Shown piece by piece: positions 50,785 to 58,240 of a DNA stretch of 58,240 nucleotides. The translations under genes were made by a program, and so were the position numbers. Origin of the DNA: Phycisphaerae bacterium (lineage in GTDB: Bacteria > Planctomycetota > Phycisphaerae > Tepidisphaerales > Tepidisphaeraceae); assembly GCA_025924315.1 (NCBI GenBank), contig JAICIO010000030.1, forward strand, positions 1 through 58,240, given 5' to 3'. The notes under the pieces were generated by a model. It made no database searches. It was not told where the DNA came from and worked only from the letters and a program-made list of their open reading frames with translations. Each line of letters starts with the position of its first letter. Positions within the stretch are counted from its first letter, which is position 1.

Positions 50785-52494
50785 ATGAACATGCAAAGCC
50801 AGCCATCCAACCTCTTGGAGCGTTTGGAAGTTCGGCAAATGCTCACGGCCGCGGGCCTCACAGGGCAGTATTTCAGCGATCCGTCGCTGCAGAACGTGGC
50901 GGTCACGCGCACCGATTCGCACGTGAGTTTCGATTGGGGAAAGAACGCGCCAATGGCCGGGATGCCCAAGGACGGATTCACCGTGCGCTGGAACGGCTAC
51001 GTTCAGGCGCCCAAGAGCGAAACGTTCACGTTCAGCGCCGTGAGCGACGACGGCGTGCGGCTGTGGGTGAACGGCCAACTCATCATCAATAAATGGCGCG
51101 TGCAGTCGGCTAAGACTTCAAGCGGCTCGATTGCGCTGGAGGCGGGCAAGTACTACGCGATCAAGCTCGAGTATTTCGAGAACCTCGGCTACTCGTCTTG
51201 CAAATTGAAGTGGAGCAGCCCGACGACTCCGCTGCAGATCATTCCGCCGAGTAAGTTCGTTACCACTGGTGCCGCTTCGACGCCAACATCAACCGGCGAT
51301 ACGCCGTCGATTCCCACGCCGGGGCCGCAGCCCGTGCCCGTGACGGGCGACGTTGCCTACAGCGCGCCGATCACGATCAACGCTGGCGGCACGTACACCG
51401 GCAATTGGGAAAGCGATAACAACAACCAACCGGCGGTCATCATCAACACGACACAGCCGGTGACGATCGTGAACTCGAGCATCCGCTCGCGGGGAACGCT
51501 CATCGCGACGTATGTCGATCACGCGAACGTAACGATCGAGAACACGAACGGATACGCGCTCAATCCCGATGTCGCCGGCAAAACGCCCGGCCGGTTTCTC
51601 GACGCGGAAAACTATGACAGTGTCACGGTGCAGAACTGCTACATGGAAGGCACCAGCGGCATTGAACTCGACACCTACGCTGGCGATCACAGCGCGCACG
51701 ATACGGTGAAGATCCTTCACAACAGCGCGATGAATATTGACGGTCGCTACTCCGACGGTCACGAAGGATTTCTCAACTACAACCTGCGGACGAACCTCAG
51801 CACCGGCCTCACCGAGCAAGGTTACGACGACACGCAGTTCGTGCAGGTGGCGAAGGCGTATGGCCTCGCGGGCGTCGAGATCGCCTGGAACGAGGTGATC
51901 AATCAGCCCGGCAACAGCCGCGTCGAAGACAACATCAGCATCTATCGCACCAACGGCACCGCTGCGAGCCCAATCCTCATTCACGACAACTACATCCAAG
52001 GCGCCTACAACGTCGCGCCGTGGCAGACGGATTCGAGCGACAGCACGTATTCCTACGACTGGAGCTATTCCGGCGGCGGGATCATGCTCGGCGACGGTGG
52101 TTCGAAGTCGCTCGCGACCGCGTGCGGATATGTGAAGGCCTACAACAACCAGGTCGTCGGCACGACAAACTACGGCATCGCGGTCACCGCCGGCCACGAC
52201 ATGGAGATCTACAACAACCGCGTGATATCGAGCGGACTGTTGCCGGATGGTCGCGTTGATACGCAGCAAAACGTAGGAATCGCGATTTGGGATTCCAACG
52301 GCGACGGCGCCGCGACCTTCTTCAACAACGTCGGCCACGACAACGTCGTCGGCTGGAACAACGGCACAGGCAGAAATGATTGGTGGACACCGACCGCGGC
52401 GAGCTGGACCAACAACACCAGCCTCTCCGGTCCGATCACCTTGGCGACCGAAGCGACCGAGCTGACGATCTGGCGCGCGAAGCTCGCCGCATAG
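50785..52494 (+). CDS. Surface protein with LEVRQML motif, PA14 domain and beta-helix
   Basis: 569 residues. The N-terminus LLERLEVRQMLTAAGL is a LEPRR-like motif. Residues ~20-160 are a PA14 domain (GLTGQYFSDPSLQ, FSAVSDDGVRLWVNGQLIINKW), usually carbohydrate-binding. A proline/threonine linker leads to a right-handed parallel beta-helix (~195-560; ILHNSAMNIDGRYSDGHEG, EIYNNRVISSG). It probably binds or cleaves glycans outside the cell. The annotated start ATG 50785 has no clear binding site; ATG 50791 is an alternative. Confidence 0.85.
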   Translation: MNMQSQPSNLLERLEVRQMLTAAGLTGQYFSDPSLQNVAVTRTDSHVSFDWGKNAPMAGMPKDGFTVRWNGYVQAPKSETFTFSAVSDDGVRLWVNGQLIINKWRVQSAKTSSGSIALEAGKYYAIKLEYFENLGYSSCKLKWSSPTTPLQIIPPSKFVTTGAASTPTSTGDTPSIPTPGPQPVPVTGDVAYSAPITINAGGTYTGNWESDNNNQPAVIINTTQPVTIVNSSIRSRGTLIATYVDHANVTIENTNGYALNPDVAGKTPGRFLDAENYDSVTVQNCYMEGTSGIELDTYAGDHSAHDTVKILHNSAMNIDGRYSDGHEGFLNYNLRTNLSTGLTEQGYDDTQFVQVAKAYGLAGVEIAWNEVINQPGNSRVEDNISIYRTNGTAASPILIHDNYIQGAYNVAPWQTDSSDSTYSYDWSYSGGGIMLGDGGSKSLATACGYVKAYNNQVVGTTNYGIAVTAGHDMEIYNNRVISSGLLPDGRVDTQQNVGIAIWDSNGDGAATFFNNVGHDNVVGWNNGTGRNDWWTPTAASWTNNTSLSGPITLATEATELTIWRAKLAA

Positions 52495-52655
52495 TTTCGC
52501 GAACGCTCTACTTCTGCCTGGTCACGGACAACCCCTCAGCCCCGCCGCATCCAACAATTCACGTTCTTTGTAATCCCATCTCGCTTGCCGCGAGGGATGG
52601 TTTGACCCACCATCACTTCCGCGCGACGTCACAAACACTGCTCTCAAGGATTTCC

Positions 52656-54359
52656 ATGTCTGCAACGCTGGTTGTTTCTCCGCTGTTTGCCGTGATCGGC
52701 TCGACCACACTCGGCGCCGTGGCGCTGCTTGCTGTCCCGCTGGCGGTTCTGGCCTTTTCGATTCATCGCAAGCATCGACGGAGCCGTCGCATCGAACAAC
52801 TGAGGTCCGAATGGGGAAAAGAATCTCCCCGCTCGCGCGAGGTCGCGACGCTATCCGAATTTCTTCAGGTTGGCCCCCAGGCGGACGCGGCGAATGTCGT
52901 TGACGATCAGACCTGGAACGACCTGAACATGAATGCGATCTTCGCCCGCGTCGATCGCACCATCACCACCGCCGGCGAATGCATGCTGTATCGCGTCCTT
53001 CGAACGCCGGTGATCCGCGGCGAAGAATTGGACCACCGCCGGAGCACCATCGGCCTTTTCGAGCGCGACGTGACGACCCGCCAGACCGTGCAGGTGGAGC
53101 TGACTTCGGTCGGCCGATCTAACGCGCGCGGACTCATTTCGCTCGTCTGGGGTGATGTGCCGGCGCCAGATGAGAATCGCTGGGTTTATTACCTTCTCAC
53201 CACGCTCGCGATCGCGGCGCTCGCGGGCCTTGTGACAATCAGCGGCCCGCTCGCGGCGCTGGGCGCGCTCGTGCTGTTCTTCGTGAACATGTCCGTGCAT
53301 TACCGCACCAAGGCGCGGTTGATGGGAAGGCTCGCCGCGCTGAGGCAGCTCGGCGGAATGATCGACGCCGCCGCTCGCATCGCACATATCGATTCTCCTG
53401 AGCTCGCAAATCACACCGAAACGTTGAGCCGCACCGCGCGTGCGACGCGACGCATCGCGAGAAAAGTTGCACTGCTGACGCCCGAGGGATCCTCGACCGG
53501 CGACCTGGTCGCGACGCTGATCGAATATATCTCGATCTACTTCCTGCACGAGGTGCGCACGTTTCACGCGACGATGAGCGACATCGCCGCGCATCGAAGC
53601 GAATTGCAGAGTCTCTTCAGCGTGATTGGAGAGTTGGATGCATGGCAGTCCGTCGCCTCCTTTCGCGCAGGCGCAACGGCTTATTCGGAGCCCAACTTTA
53701 TCGAAGACGGCCCGCGACTGATGGTGCGCGACGCGTTGCATCCGTTGCTGGACGACGCCGTGCCGAACTCGATCGAGATTCGCGACAATGGAATTGCGGT
53801 TACCGGTTCGAACATGTCCGGCAAGACAACGTTCCTGCGGACGATCGGCGTGAATGTTCTGCTGGCCCAGACGATCGTCACGTGCACGGCCGCCGAGTAC
53901 CGCGCTCGGCCGATGCGGATCATCGCTTCAATGAACGAATCAGACGATCTGATCGAGGGGAAGAGTTATTATCTCGCTGAGGCAGAACGACTGCTGGCAA
54001 TGGTGCGCGCTTCGGAACACGAAGGGGTGCTGCTCGCCCTGATCGATGAGCCGCTGGCCGGTACGAATTCGCCGGAGCGGCTCGCGGCATCACGAGAGAT
54101 TCTTCGCTATCTCGCCAGCCATAATGGATTGGTCATCGCGTCGACGCACGATGTTGAGCTGGTGTCGCAACTGCAGGCGAATGAGCAGTACGAGGCGTAT
54201 CACTTTTCTGATCAGGCGGACGAACAGGGCATTCGGTTCGATTACAAGCTTCGCCCCGGGCTCGACTATCACGGCAATGCAATCAAAGTCCTGAAGTATC
54301 TGGGCTATCCTCAAGTGATCATCGAGAATGCGCTGGCGAGCATGACCGCATCTCAATGA
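52656..54359 (+). CDS. Membrane-anchored MutS-like ATPase
   Basis: 567 residues from ATG 52656 (AAGGA five bases upstream). One hydrophobic stretch at ~9-35 and two more at ~178-215 (TLAIAALAGLVTISGPLAALGALVLFF) anchor it. The C-terminal ~200 residues are the MutS family V ATPase: P-loop GSNMSGKTTFLRTIG near residue 384, Walker B LALIDEPLAGTNSPER near 463, ASTHD near 495. Mismatch-recognition domains are absent, so it is not a classical MutS. It belongs to a poorly characterised family found in several bacterial phyla. Confidence 0.88.
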   Translation: MSATLVVSPLFAVIGSTTLGAVALLAVPLAVLAFSIHRKHRRSRRIEQLRSEWGKESPRSREVATLSEFLQVGPQADAANVVDDQTWNDLNMNAIFARVDRTITTAGECMLYRVLRTPVIRGEELDHRRSTIGLFERDVTTRQTVQVELTSVGRSNARGLISLVWGDVPAPDENRWVYYLLTTLAIAALAGLVTISGPLAALGALVLFFVNMSVHYRTKARLMGRLAALRQLGGMIDAAARIAHIDSPELANHTETLSRTARATRRIARKVALLTPEGSSTGDLVATLIEYISIYFLHEVRTFHATMSDIAAHRSELQSLFSVIGELDAWQSVASFRAGATAYSEPNFIEDGPRLMVRDALHPLLDDAVPNSIEIRDNGIAVTGSNMSGKTTFLRTIGVNVLLAQTIVTCTAAEYRARPMRIIASMNESDDLIEGKSYYLAEAERLLAMVRASEHEGVLLALIDEPLAGTNSPERLAASREILRYLASHNGLVIASTHDVELVSQLQANEQYEAYHFSDQADEQGIRFDYKLRPGLDYHGNAIKVLKYLGYPQVIIENALASMTASQ

Positions 54360-54380
54360 TCTCGAGAGTCTCCAATCGCT

Positions 54381-54578
54381 CTACGACAGGCCATCCCATC
54401 GCTCGAGGTCCTCTTCCACAAGCACGAGCGCCGCGCACGGCGAATCGTTCTCGTCGCGTCGCTCGATGTGGATTGGGAGTTCGGTCGCCGCGCGCGGCAG
54501 CCCGCATCGCTCGGAGATCGTGCGCGTCACCGGCGGCAGGAATAGTTCTGGCGTCGCAAGGAGGGAAAGCGTGCTCAT
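54381..54578 (-). CDS. Small hypothetical protein
   Basis: 65 residues, MSTLSLLATPELFLPPVTRTI at the start, then SERCGLPRAATELPIHIERRDEND. AAAGGA is eight bases before ATG 54578. Without homologues in view, the coding call rests on the binding site. It converges with the MutS-like gene, 21 bases away. Confidence 0.5.
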   Translation of the reverse strand: MSTLSLLATPELFLPPVTRTISERCGLPRAATELPIHIERRDENDSPCAALVLVEEDLERWDGLS

Positions 54579-54783
54579 GGTTTTGATCCTTTCGATCACA
54601 GATTCGCGTCCGAACGTCGGCCGTGAACTTGCTTATCGGCGTTACCGAACAAAAACCTAAATTATCTCCGCAACACCTACCCGTAGGATCGGTGCGGAAG
54701 CTGTCGCACCATTAGTTGGGGTGGCTGGGTTCAGCTGCGTCCGATAATGCGCGACGTGCCAGAGTCAGAAAACGATGAGCAAC

Positions 54784-54835
54784 CGATTGCGGTTTCGCAG
54801 ATCAAGACGCCTCAGATCTGCGAAACCACAAGTGC
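54784..54835. repeat. GGTTTCGCAGAT-type inverted repeat, copy 3
   Basis: CGATTGCGGTTTCGCAGAT is inverted against ATCTGCGAAACCACAAGTG, with the GGTTTCGCAGAT core exact on both sides. It lies ten bases after the stop region of the MoaD/ThiS gene (minus strand), in a 250-base gap with no other feature. Confidence 0.85.
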
Positions 54836-54846
54836 GTGGATGAGAA

Positions 54847-55143
54847 TCATCCTCCCGCGATTGCGCCGAGAATGATAAACGGCTCAGCGCCGATGGTCAC
54901 TTTCTCCGGCACAGGCGCATCCGGCGATTCGTGCGAGAGGTCTTCTTCGCACGCGAAGAAACGAACGAGCGGCCGGCGCTGCTTCGTGTGATGGTCGCGA
55001 ATGGTTCCTTTGAGCACAGGATACCGTGCTTCGATCGCATCGATAATCGTCCGCTGCGTGACGGGCGACGCGACATCGATCTGAACCTCGCGATCGATGT
55101 TCGCGAGCACGCGCAGATGTTGGGGAAGCACCACTCGGATCAT
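54847..55143 (-). CDS. MoaD/ThiS-like ubiquitin-fold protein
   Basis: 98 residues. The fold is suggested by [23 protein letters not shown] at the start, the central [19 protein letters not shown], and the C-terminal IAGG, the double glycine typical of sulfur-carrier proteins. Its ATG overlaps the stop of the propeller gene by four bases (ATGA). MoaD and ThiS carry sulfur for molybdopterin and thiamine, but no such genes are here. A link to the propeller protein is more likely. Confidence 0.82.
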   Translation of the reverse strand: MIRVVLPQHLRVLANIDREVQIDVASPVTQRTIIDAIEARYPVLKGTIRDHHTKQRRPLVRFFACEEDLSHESPDAPVPEKVTIGAEPFIILGAIAGG

Positions 55144-56315
55144 GGCAGTGTTTGCACCTCCACCGAGCAGACCGCCGGTAGATCGTGTGCGATCGTGGTC
55201 CAGTTGTCGCCGCCATCGGGCGAGCAATACACCTGTCCGCCGGTCGTGCCGAAGTAGATGCCGCACGAATCGAGCTTATCGACCGCCATCGCGTCGCGCA
55301 GCACGTTCACGTAGCAATCCTTCTGCGGAAGGCCGTTGGTCAACGGTTCCCACTCGTTGCCGCCGGTCTTGCTGCGGTAAACGCGCAGCTTTCCTTCCGG
55401 CGGATAGTGCTCGCTGTCGCTCTTGATTGGCACAACGTAAATCGTCTCGGGCTCGTGCGCGTGCACATCGATCGGAAAACCAAAATCCGTCGGCAGATTT
55501 CCACTGACCTCGCGCCAATTTTCGCCGGCGTCATCGGTGCGCATCACGTCCCAGTGTTTCTGCATGTAAACGGTGTTCGGCCGCGCAGGATGCATCGCGA
55601 TGCGGTGCACGCAGTGACCGATCTCCGCCGTCGGATTGGGAATGTACAGCGAGTGCAAACCCTTCGTGATCGTCTTCCACGTCTTTCCGCCATCGTCGGT
55701 CCGAAAGCAACCCGCCGATGAAATCGCGATGTAAATGCGATCCGGATTCGTCGGGTCGATGAGGATCGTGTGCAATCCCATCCCACCGGCGCCCGGCGCC
55801 CATTTCTCGCCCTGCGCGAGTCTCAGGCCAGACATCTCATGCCAGTTTTTCCCACCGTCGGTTGATTTGAAAAACGCCGCATCTTCGACCCCTGCGTACA
55901 CCGTCTCCGCATCGGTCAGGGAAGGCTCGACGTGCCATACGCGCTTGAACTCCCACGGGTGCTGCGTGCCGTCGTACCACTGGTGCGTCGTGAGCGGCGT
56001 GTGCTGCGTGTCGTAGACGAACTTGTTGCTGTCGACTTTCGGCATCCCTTCGGGCGTGGTCTTCGCTTCGCCCGCGGGAGTGCCTGGCTGCTGCCAGGTT
56101 TTTCCGCCGTCGTCGGACCGCTGAATGATCTGGCCGAACCATCCGCTCGATTGCGAAACGTAGATTCGGTTCGGATCGACCGGCGAGCCCTTCATGTGGT
56201 AGATCTCCCACCCGCCGAAGAACGGCCCGGTGATGTCCCACTTCTTGCGCGTGCCATCCGCCGTCGCGACGAAGGCCCCTTTCCGCGTGCCGATGAGAAC
56301 TCGTACTCCAGCCAT
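55140..56315 (-). CDS. Asp-box (BNR) beta-propeller protein, sialidase-like
   Basis: 391 residues from ATG 56315 (AAGGAG six bases upstream). At least five Asp-box repeats are visible: [32 protein letters not shown] and SPDGGDNW, spaced as in six- or seven-bladed exo-sialidase or photosystem-assembly-like propellers. No signal peptide is visible, so it may be cytoplasmic. It is translationally coupled to a MoaD/ThiS-like gene, a recurrent pairing in soil bacteria as far as I recall. Confidence 0.88.
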   Translation of the reverse strand: MAGVRVLIGTRKGAFVATADGTRKKWDITGPFFGGWEIYHMKGSPVDPNRIYVSQSSGWFGQIIQRSDDGGKTWQQPGTPAGEAKTTPEGMPKVDSNKFVYDTQHTPLTTHQWYDGTQHPWEFKRVWHVEPSLTDAETVYAGVEDAAFFKSTDGGKNWHEMSGLRLAQGEKWAPGAGGMGLHTILIDPTNPDRIYIAISSAGCFRTDDGGKTWKTITKGLHSLYIPNPTAEIGHCVHRIAMHPARPNTVYMQKHWDVMRTDDAGENWREVSGNLPTDFGFPIDVHAHEPETIYVVPIKSDSEHYPPEGKLRVYRSKTGGNEWEPLTNGLPQKDCYVNVLRDAMAVDKLDSCGIYFGTTGGQVYCSPDGGDNWTTIAHDLPAVCSVEVQTLP

Positions 56316-56360
56316 TGTTTGCTCCTTGTTGGTCGGTTGTTGGAGGGCGAGGATCGTCAT

Positions 56361-56463
56361 TGGTGGCACAGACATTCTTGTCTGTGGTGCGGCGAGGTAC
56401 TCTTCGACGCACATCGACCGCCCATTAGGGCGTCCGATCACCGACAGGAATGTCGGTGCCACC
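56361..56463. repeat. GGTGGCAC-type double palindrome
   Basis: CACAGACATTCTTGTCTGTG and CACCGACAGGAATGTCGGTG share outer CA..GACA...TGTC..TG pairs but differ in paired inner bases (AG/CT and CG/CG). The outer TGGTGGCA...TGCCACC is inverted. It lies upstream of the propeller gene. Confidence 0.8.
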
Positions 56464-56483
56464 GATCGCCTTGCGCTCCCAGT

Positions 56484-56849
56484 CTACCTATCTGGCAATC
56501 CTTCGATTTCAAGAATCGGACGAACTTCCACGCCGCCGAACTTCGCCCCCGGATGCCGCGCCGCGATCGCGAGCGCTTCATCGCGATCTTTCACATCGAT
56601 AATGTAAAAACCGCCGAGGACTTCGCGCGTCTCCGCGTACGGCCCGTCCGTCACCAGTCGTTTGCCTTCCCGCACGCGAACGTTTGATGCACTCTTTGGC
56701 GAATGAAGCGGCGAGGCGAGCACGTATTGTCCCTTCGCCGCGAGTTCGTGCGTCAGCGCAATGGCTTCGCGCATCGCGCTTTCCATCGCCGCGTTCCCCG
56801 CGCGCTCCCATTTCTGCTCGTCGTCATAGCACAACAGCATGAACTTCAT
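56484..56849 (-). CDS. YCII/DGPF-domain protein (third of three)
   Basis: 121 residues. The YCII family signature is LVTDGPYAETREVLGGFYIIDVKDRDEALAIAARHPGAKFGGVEVRPI, with N-terminus MKFMLLCYDDEQKW. The start overlaps the preceding gene by four bases (ATGA). In other bacteria these genes sit next to an ECF sigma factor; none is adjacent here. Confidence 0.9.
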   Translation of the reverse strand: MKFMLLCYDDEQKWERAGNAAMESAMREAIALTHELAAKGQYVLASPLHSPKSASNVRVREGKRLVTDGPYAETREVLGGFYIIDVKDRDEALAIAARHPGAKFGGVEVRPILEIEGLPDR

Positions 56850-57232
56850 CGCTGCGCTCCGGTCAGCTGCGCATCAGACGGATTCGGCAGATTCGGAATC
56901 TCAACGACCGGGCGGATTTCCACTGTTCCCTTCTTCGCCGCCGGAATGCGCGACGCGATGTTAATAGCGGCATCGAGATCCGGCGCGTCGATCATGAAGA
57001 ATCCGCCGAGCTGTTCGCGCGTTTCGGCGAACGGGCCGTCCGTCACCATGCGGCGGTTTTCGCGGACGCGCACACTCGTCGCCGTCGTCACGGATTGCAA
57101 CGGGCTGGCGGTGATGAACTGGCCGGCCGTCGCCAGATCGTGACACAGTTGTGTCGAGTCCTTGTAGCACTGCTCGCGCTCGCTCTGGTTCATCGCGTTT
57201 TCGGTCATGTAGATCAAAAGCAGATATTTCAT
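56846..57232 (-). CDS. YCII/DGPF-domain protein (second of three)
   Basis: 128 residues from ATG 57232 (GTG 57238 would overlap the previous stop as GTGA). The signature is MVTDGPFAETREQLGGFFMIDAPDLDAAINIASRIPAAKKGTVEIRPV. Like its neighbours it is a small dimeric ferredoxin-like domain with an active-site His/Asp in related YciI proteins. The middle gene of the operon. Confidence 0.88.
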   Translation of the reverse strand: MKYLLLIYMTENAMNQSEREQCYKDSTQLCHDLATAGQFITASPLQSVTTATSVRVRENRRMVTDGPFAETREQLGGFFMIDAPDLDAAINIASRIPAAKKGTVEIRPVVEIPNLPNPSDAQLTGAQR

Positions 57233-57234
57233 GT

Positions 57235-57600
57235 TCACTCCGTCGTAATTGGTTCACCGCTCATCGGCCGAATCTCAATGCTTCCGCCGACGCGCATGCA
57301 CGGCGATTGAGACAGCAATTGAATCGCGCGGTTCAAATCCATCGCCTCGATCACGAGGATTGCGCCGAGCTGTTCTCGCCCGACCGCGACCGGACCCTCG
57401 CTGATCGACACACTGCCCTTTTCAAATCGCAACGTCGTGGCGGTTTGAAAGCTGGGCAGCGCCTTTACTTCGACGCACGAACCATTGTGACGAAGAAGCT
57501 CATGGTAGTCGATCATTTCCCGCCGCAGCGCCTGCCGCTGGCCGATCGGCAGCTCGCTCCAGGCTCGTTCATCGCGATAGCGGAGGCAAAGGTACTTCAT
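57235..57600 (-). CDS. YCII-family protein (first of three)
   Basis: 121 residues from ATG 57600; the frame further upstream is only an overlap with the VOC gene. It is more divergent: the DGPF segment reads ISEGPVAVGREQLGAILVIEAMDLNRAIQLLSQSP, followed by the same EIRPM end. The three copies probably arose by duplication. Confidence 0.85.
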   Translation of the reverse strand: MKYLCLRYRDERAWSELPIGQRQALRREMIDYHELLRHNGSCVEVKALPSFQTATTLRFEKGSVSISEGPVAVGREQLGAILVIEAMDLNRAIQLLSQSPCMRVGGSIEIRPMSGEPITTE

Positions 57601-57635
57601 AGCGAACGATTCTCTGGCAATGCCGTGACGATGGC

Positions 57636-58049
57636 TTACTGCTGAACGAGCACCATCCATCCCAGTCCGAACTTGTCCGCCAGCATTCCGAACTTCGGCG
57701 AAAAGAACGTCTTCCCCAGCGGCATGCGCACCTGTCCGCCCTCTGCGAGCGCGTTGAACCGCTTGTCCGCTTCCGCCTCGTCCTTGCACTGCAGCGTGAG
57801 CGAAAAACCACCGAAGGTCGCCTTTCCGCCGCAGTGTCCATCGGAAAGGTTCACCACCGAATCGCCAATCTTGATGCTCGAGTGCATCACCTTGTTTTCC
57901 GATCCCGCCGGCATCGATCCCGGCGGCGGCGGCTGCGGCGCGTCCTTGTAACGCATCAGCATCTGCACCTGCGCGCCGACGGCCTTCTTGTAAAACTCGA
58001 TCGCTTCTTCACAACGCCCTTCGAACATCAGATACGGTTGAACTTGCAT
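57636..58049 (-). CDS. PhnB-like VOC-family protein
   Basis: 137 residues with the glyoxalase/VOC fold: VQPYLMFEGRCEEAIEFYKKAVGA, MHSSIKIGDSVVNLSDGH, and the C-terminal FGMLADKFGLGWMVLVQQ, the PhnB/3-demethylubiquinone-methyltransferase-like subset. AAGGAG lies seven bases ahead of the ATG. It leads the operon with the three YCII genes, and the frequent joining of these families suggests a common but unknown detoxification or regulatory role. Confidence 0.9.
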   Translation of the reverse strand: MQVQPYLMFEGRCEEAIEFYKKAVGAQVQMLMRYKDAPQPPPPGSMPAGSENKVMHSSIKIGDSVVNLSDGHCGGKATFGGFSLTLQCKDEAEADKRFNALAEGGQVRMPLGKTFFSPKFGMLADKFGLGWMVLVQQ

Positions 58050-58067
58050 GACGATGCTCCTTACGTG

Positions 58068-58176
58068 TTGTCAGTGGTCCGTATTTAGCCGCGGGGCTTG
58101 CCCCGCGCGAATACCGCCCCGGCGAAAGACGTCTAGCGCCGGGCAACCCCCCCGGCAAAATACGGACCACTGACAA
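58068..58176. repeat. Composite inverted-repeat element upstream of the VOC/YCII operon
   Basis: TTGTCAGTGGTCCGTATTT (58068-58086) is inverted against AAATACGGACCACTGACAA (58158-58176) exactly. Inside are further hairpins: CGCGGGG-CTT-GCCCCGCG and CCGGCG...CGCCGG. The element sits within 20 bases of the operon's first ATG and its ribosome binding site, so it likely lies in or near the promoter. Confidence 0.85.
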
Positions 58177-58240
58177 AACCTAAGGATCAACCTCAAGCAA
58201 AATCAAACGAATATGATTTTCGAATGGCGTTGTTAAGAAA

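Overview
The window looks like a chromosomal segment of a high-GC planctomycete, most likely class Phycisphaerae near Tepidisphaerales. Several signs point there. N-terminal motifs of the planctomycete type 'LEPRRLFSA' / 'LEVRQMLTA' occur on two surface proteins (49334..50473, 50785..52494). PEP-CTERM tails end two others (19207..20091, 26688..28064). There are many secreted carbohydrate-active proteins, a futalosine-pathway menaquinone gene (mqnC), and very many palindromic intergenic repeats. I see no rRNA, tRNA, CRISPR array, integrase or replication origin. The taxonomic call is an inference from gene content.

Layout. 1-3815: tail of an RTX-repeat protein, then two tandem secreted GH27 alpha-galactosidase-like enzymes. 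3828-4480: a REP-associated tyrosine transposase (RAYT 1) flanked by palindromes. 4501-10476: membrane M48 peptidase, phosphoribosyltransferase, UGT-like glycosyltransferase, secreted heparinase II/III-like lyase. 10555-13690: amidase, PfpI-family protein, and a second HUH/Y1 transposase (RAYT 2) between two matching double-palindrome elements. 13713-18452: translationally coupled small membrane genes, PfkB sugar kinase, AbrB-Doc toxin-antitoxin pair, DUF971 protein, LuxR regulator. 18593-22740: frameshifted PEP-CTERM autotransporter-like gene, murA, PlsC-like acyltransferase. 22899-25951: tightly packed operon (ABC ATPase, phosphodiesterase, GNAT, DUF309, GmhA-type isomerase). 26112-31094: SnoaL-like protein, triple tail-collar PEP-CTERM protein, secreted methyltransferase, mqnC, GcvR-like ACT protein. 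31153-33846: an ECF sigma factor fused to an F1-ATPase beta-like domain, divergent from L-lactate dehydrogenase. 33909-40850: thioredoxin-like secreted protein, polytopic membrane protein, anchored protein of unknown function, ATP-dependent DNA ligase. 40894-47433: two tandem DUF4838 glycosidase-like proteins, a beta-helix protein, an ArsR/AHSA1 pair, a GH43-like propeller. 47583-54578: sucD, small proteins, two LEPRR-type surface proteins, membrane MutS-like ATPase. 54847-58049: MoaD/ThiS-like protein coupled to an Asp-box propeller, then a VOC + three YCII operon.

The strongest candidate for an undescribed system is the 550-residue protein at 31153..32805. An intact ECF sigma factor (regions 2 and 4) continues in frame into a full-length F1 beta-like domain whose Walker A, catalytic glutamate region and DELSEED loop have all diverged. 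This suggests a sigma factor controlled by a catalytically dead F1-like module.

The second theme is palindromic repeat traffic. Eight copies of a paired REP element with a 5' GTAG foot share the core CCGCTTyAGCGG with the palindromes beside RAYT 1. Their GTAG ends supply the TAG stop codons of four genes. RAYT 2 sits between two elements whose stems differ by compensatory changes. Two other palindromic elements are inserted in frame inside conserved genes (mqnC and the DNA ligase). Several further palindrome families lie between genes.
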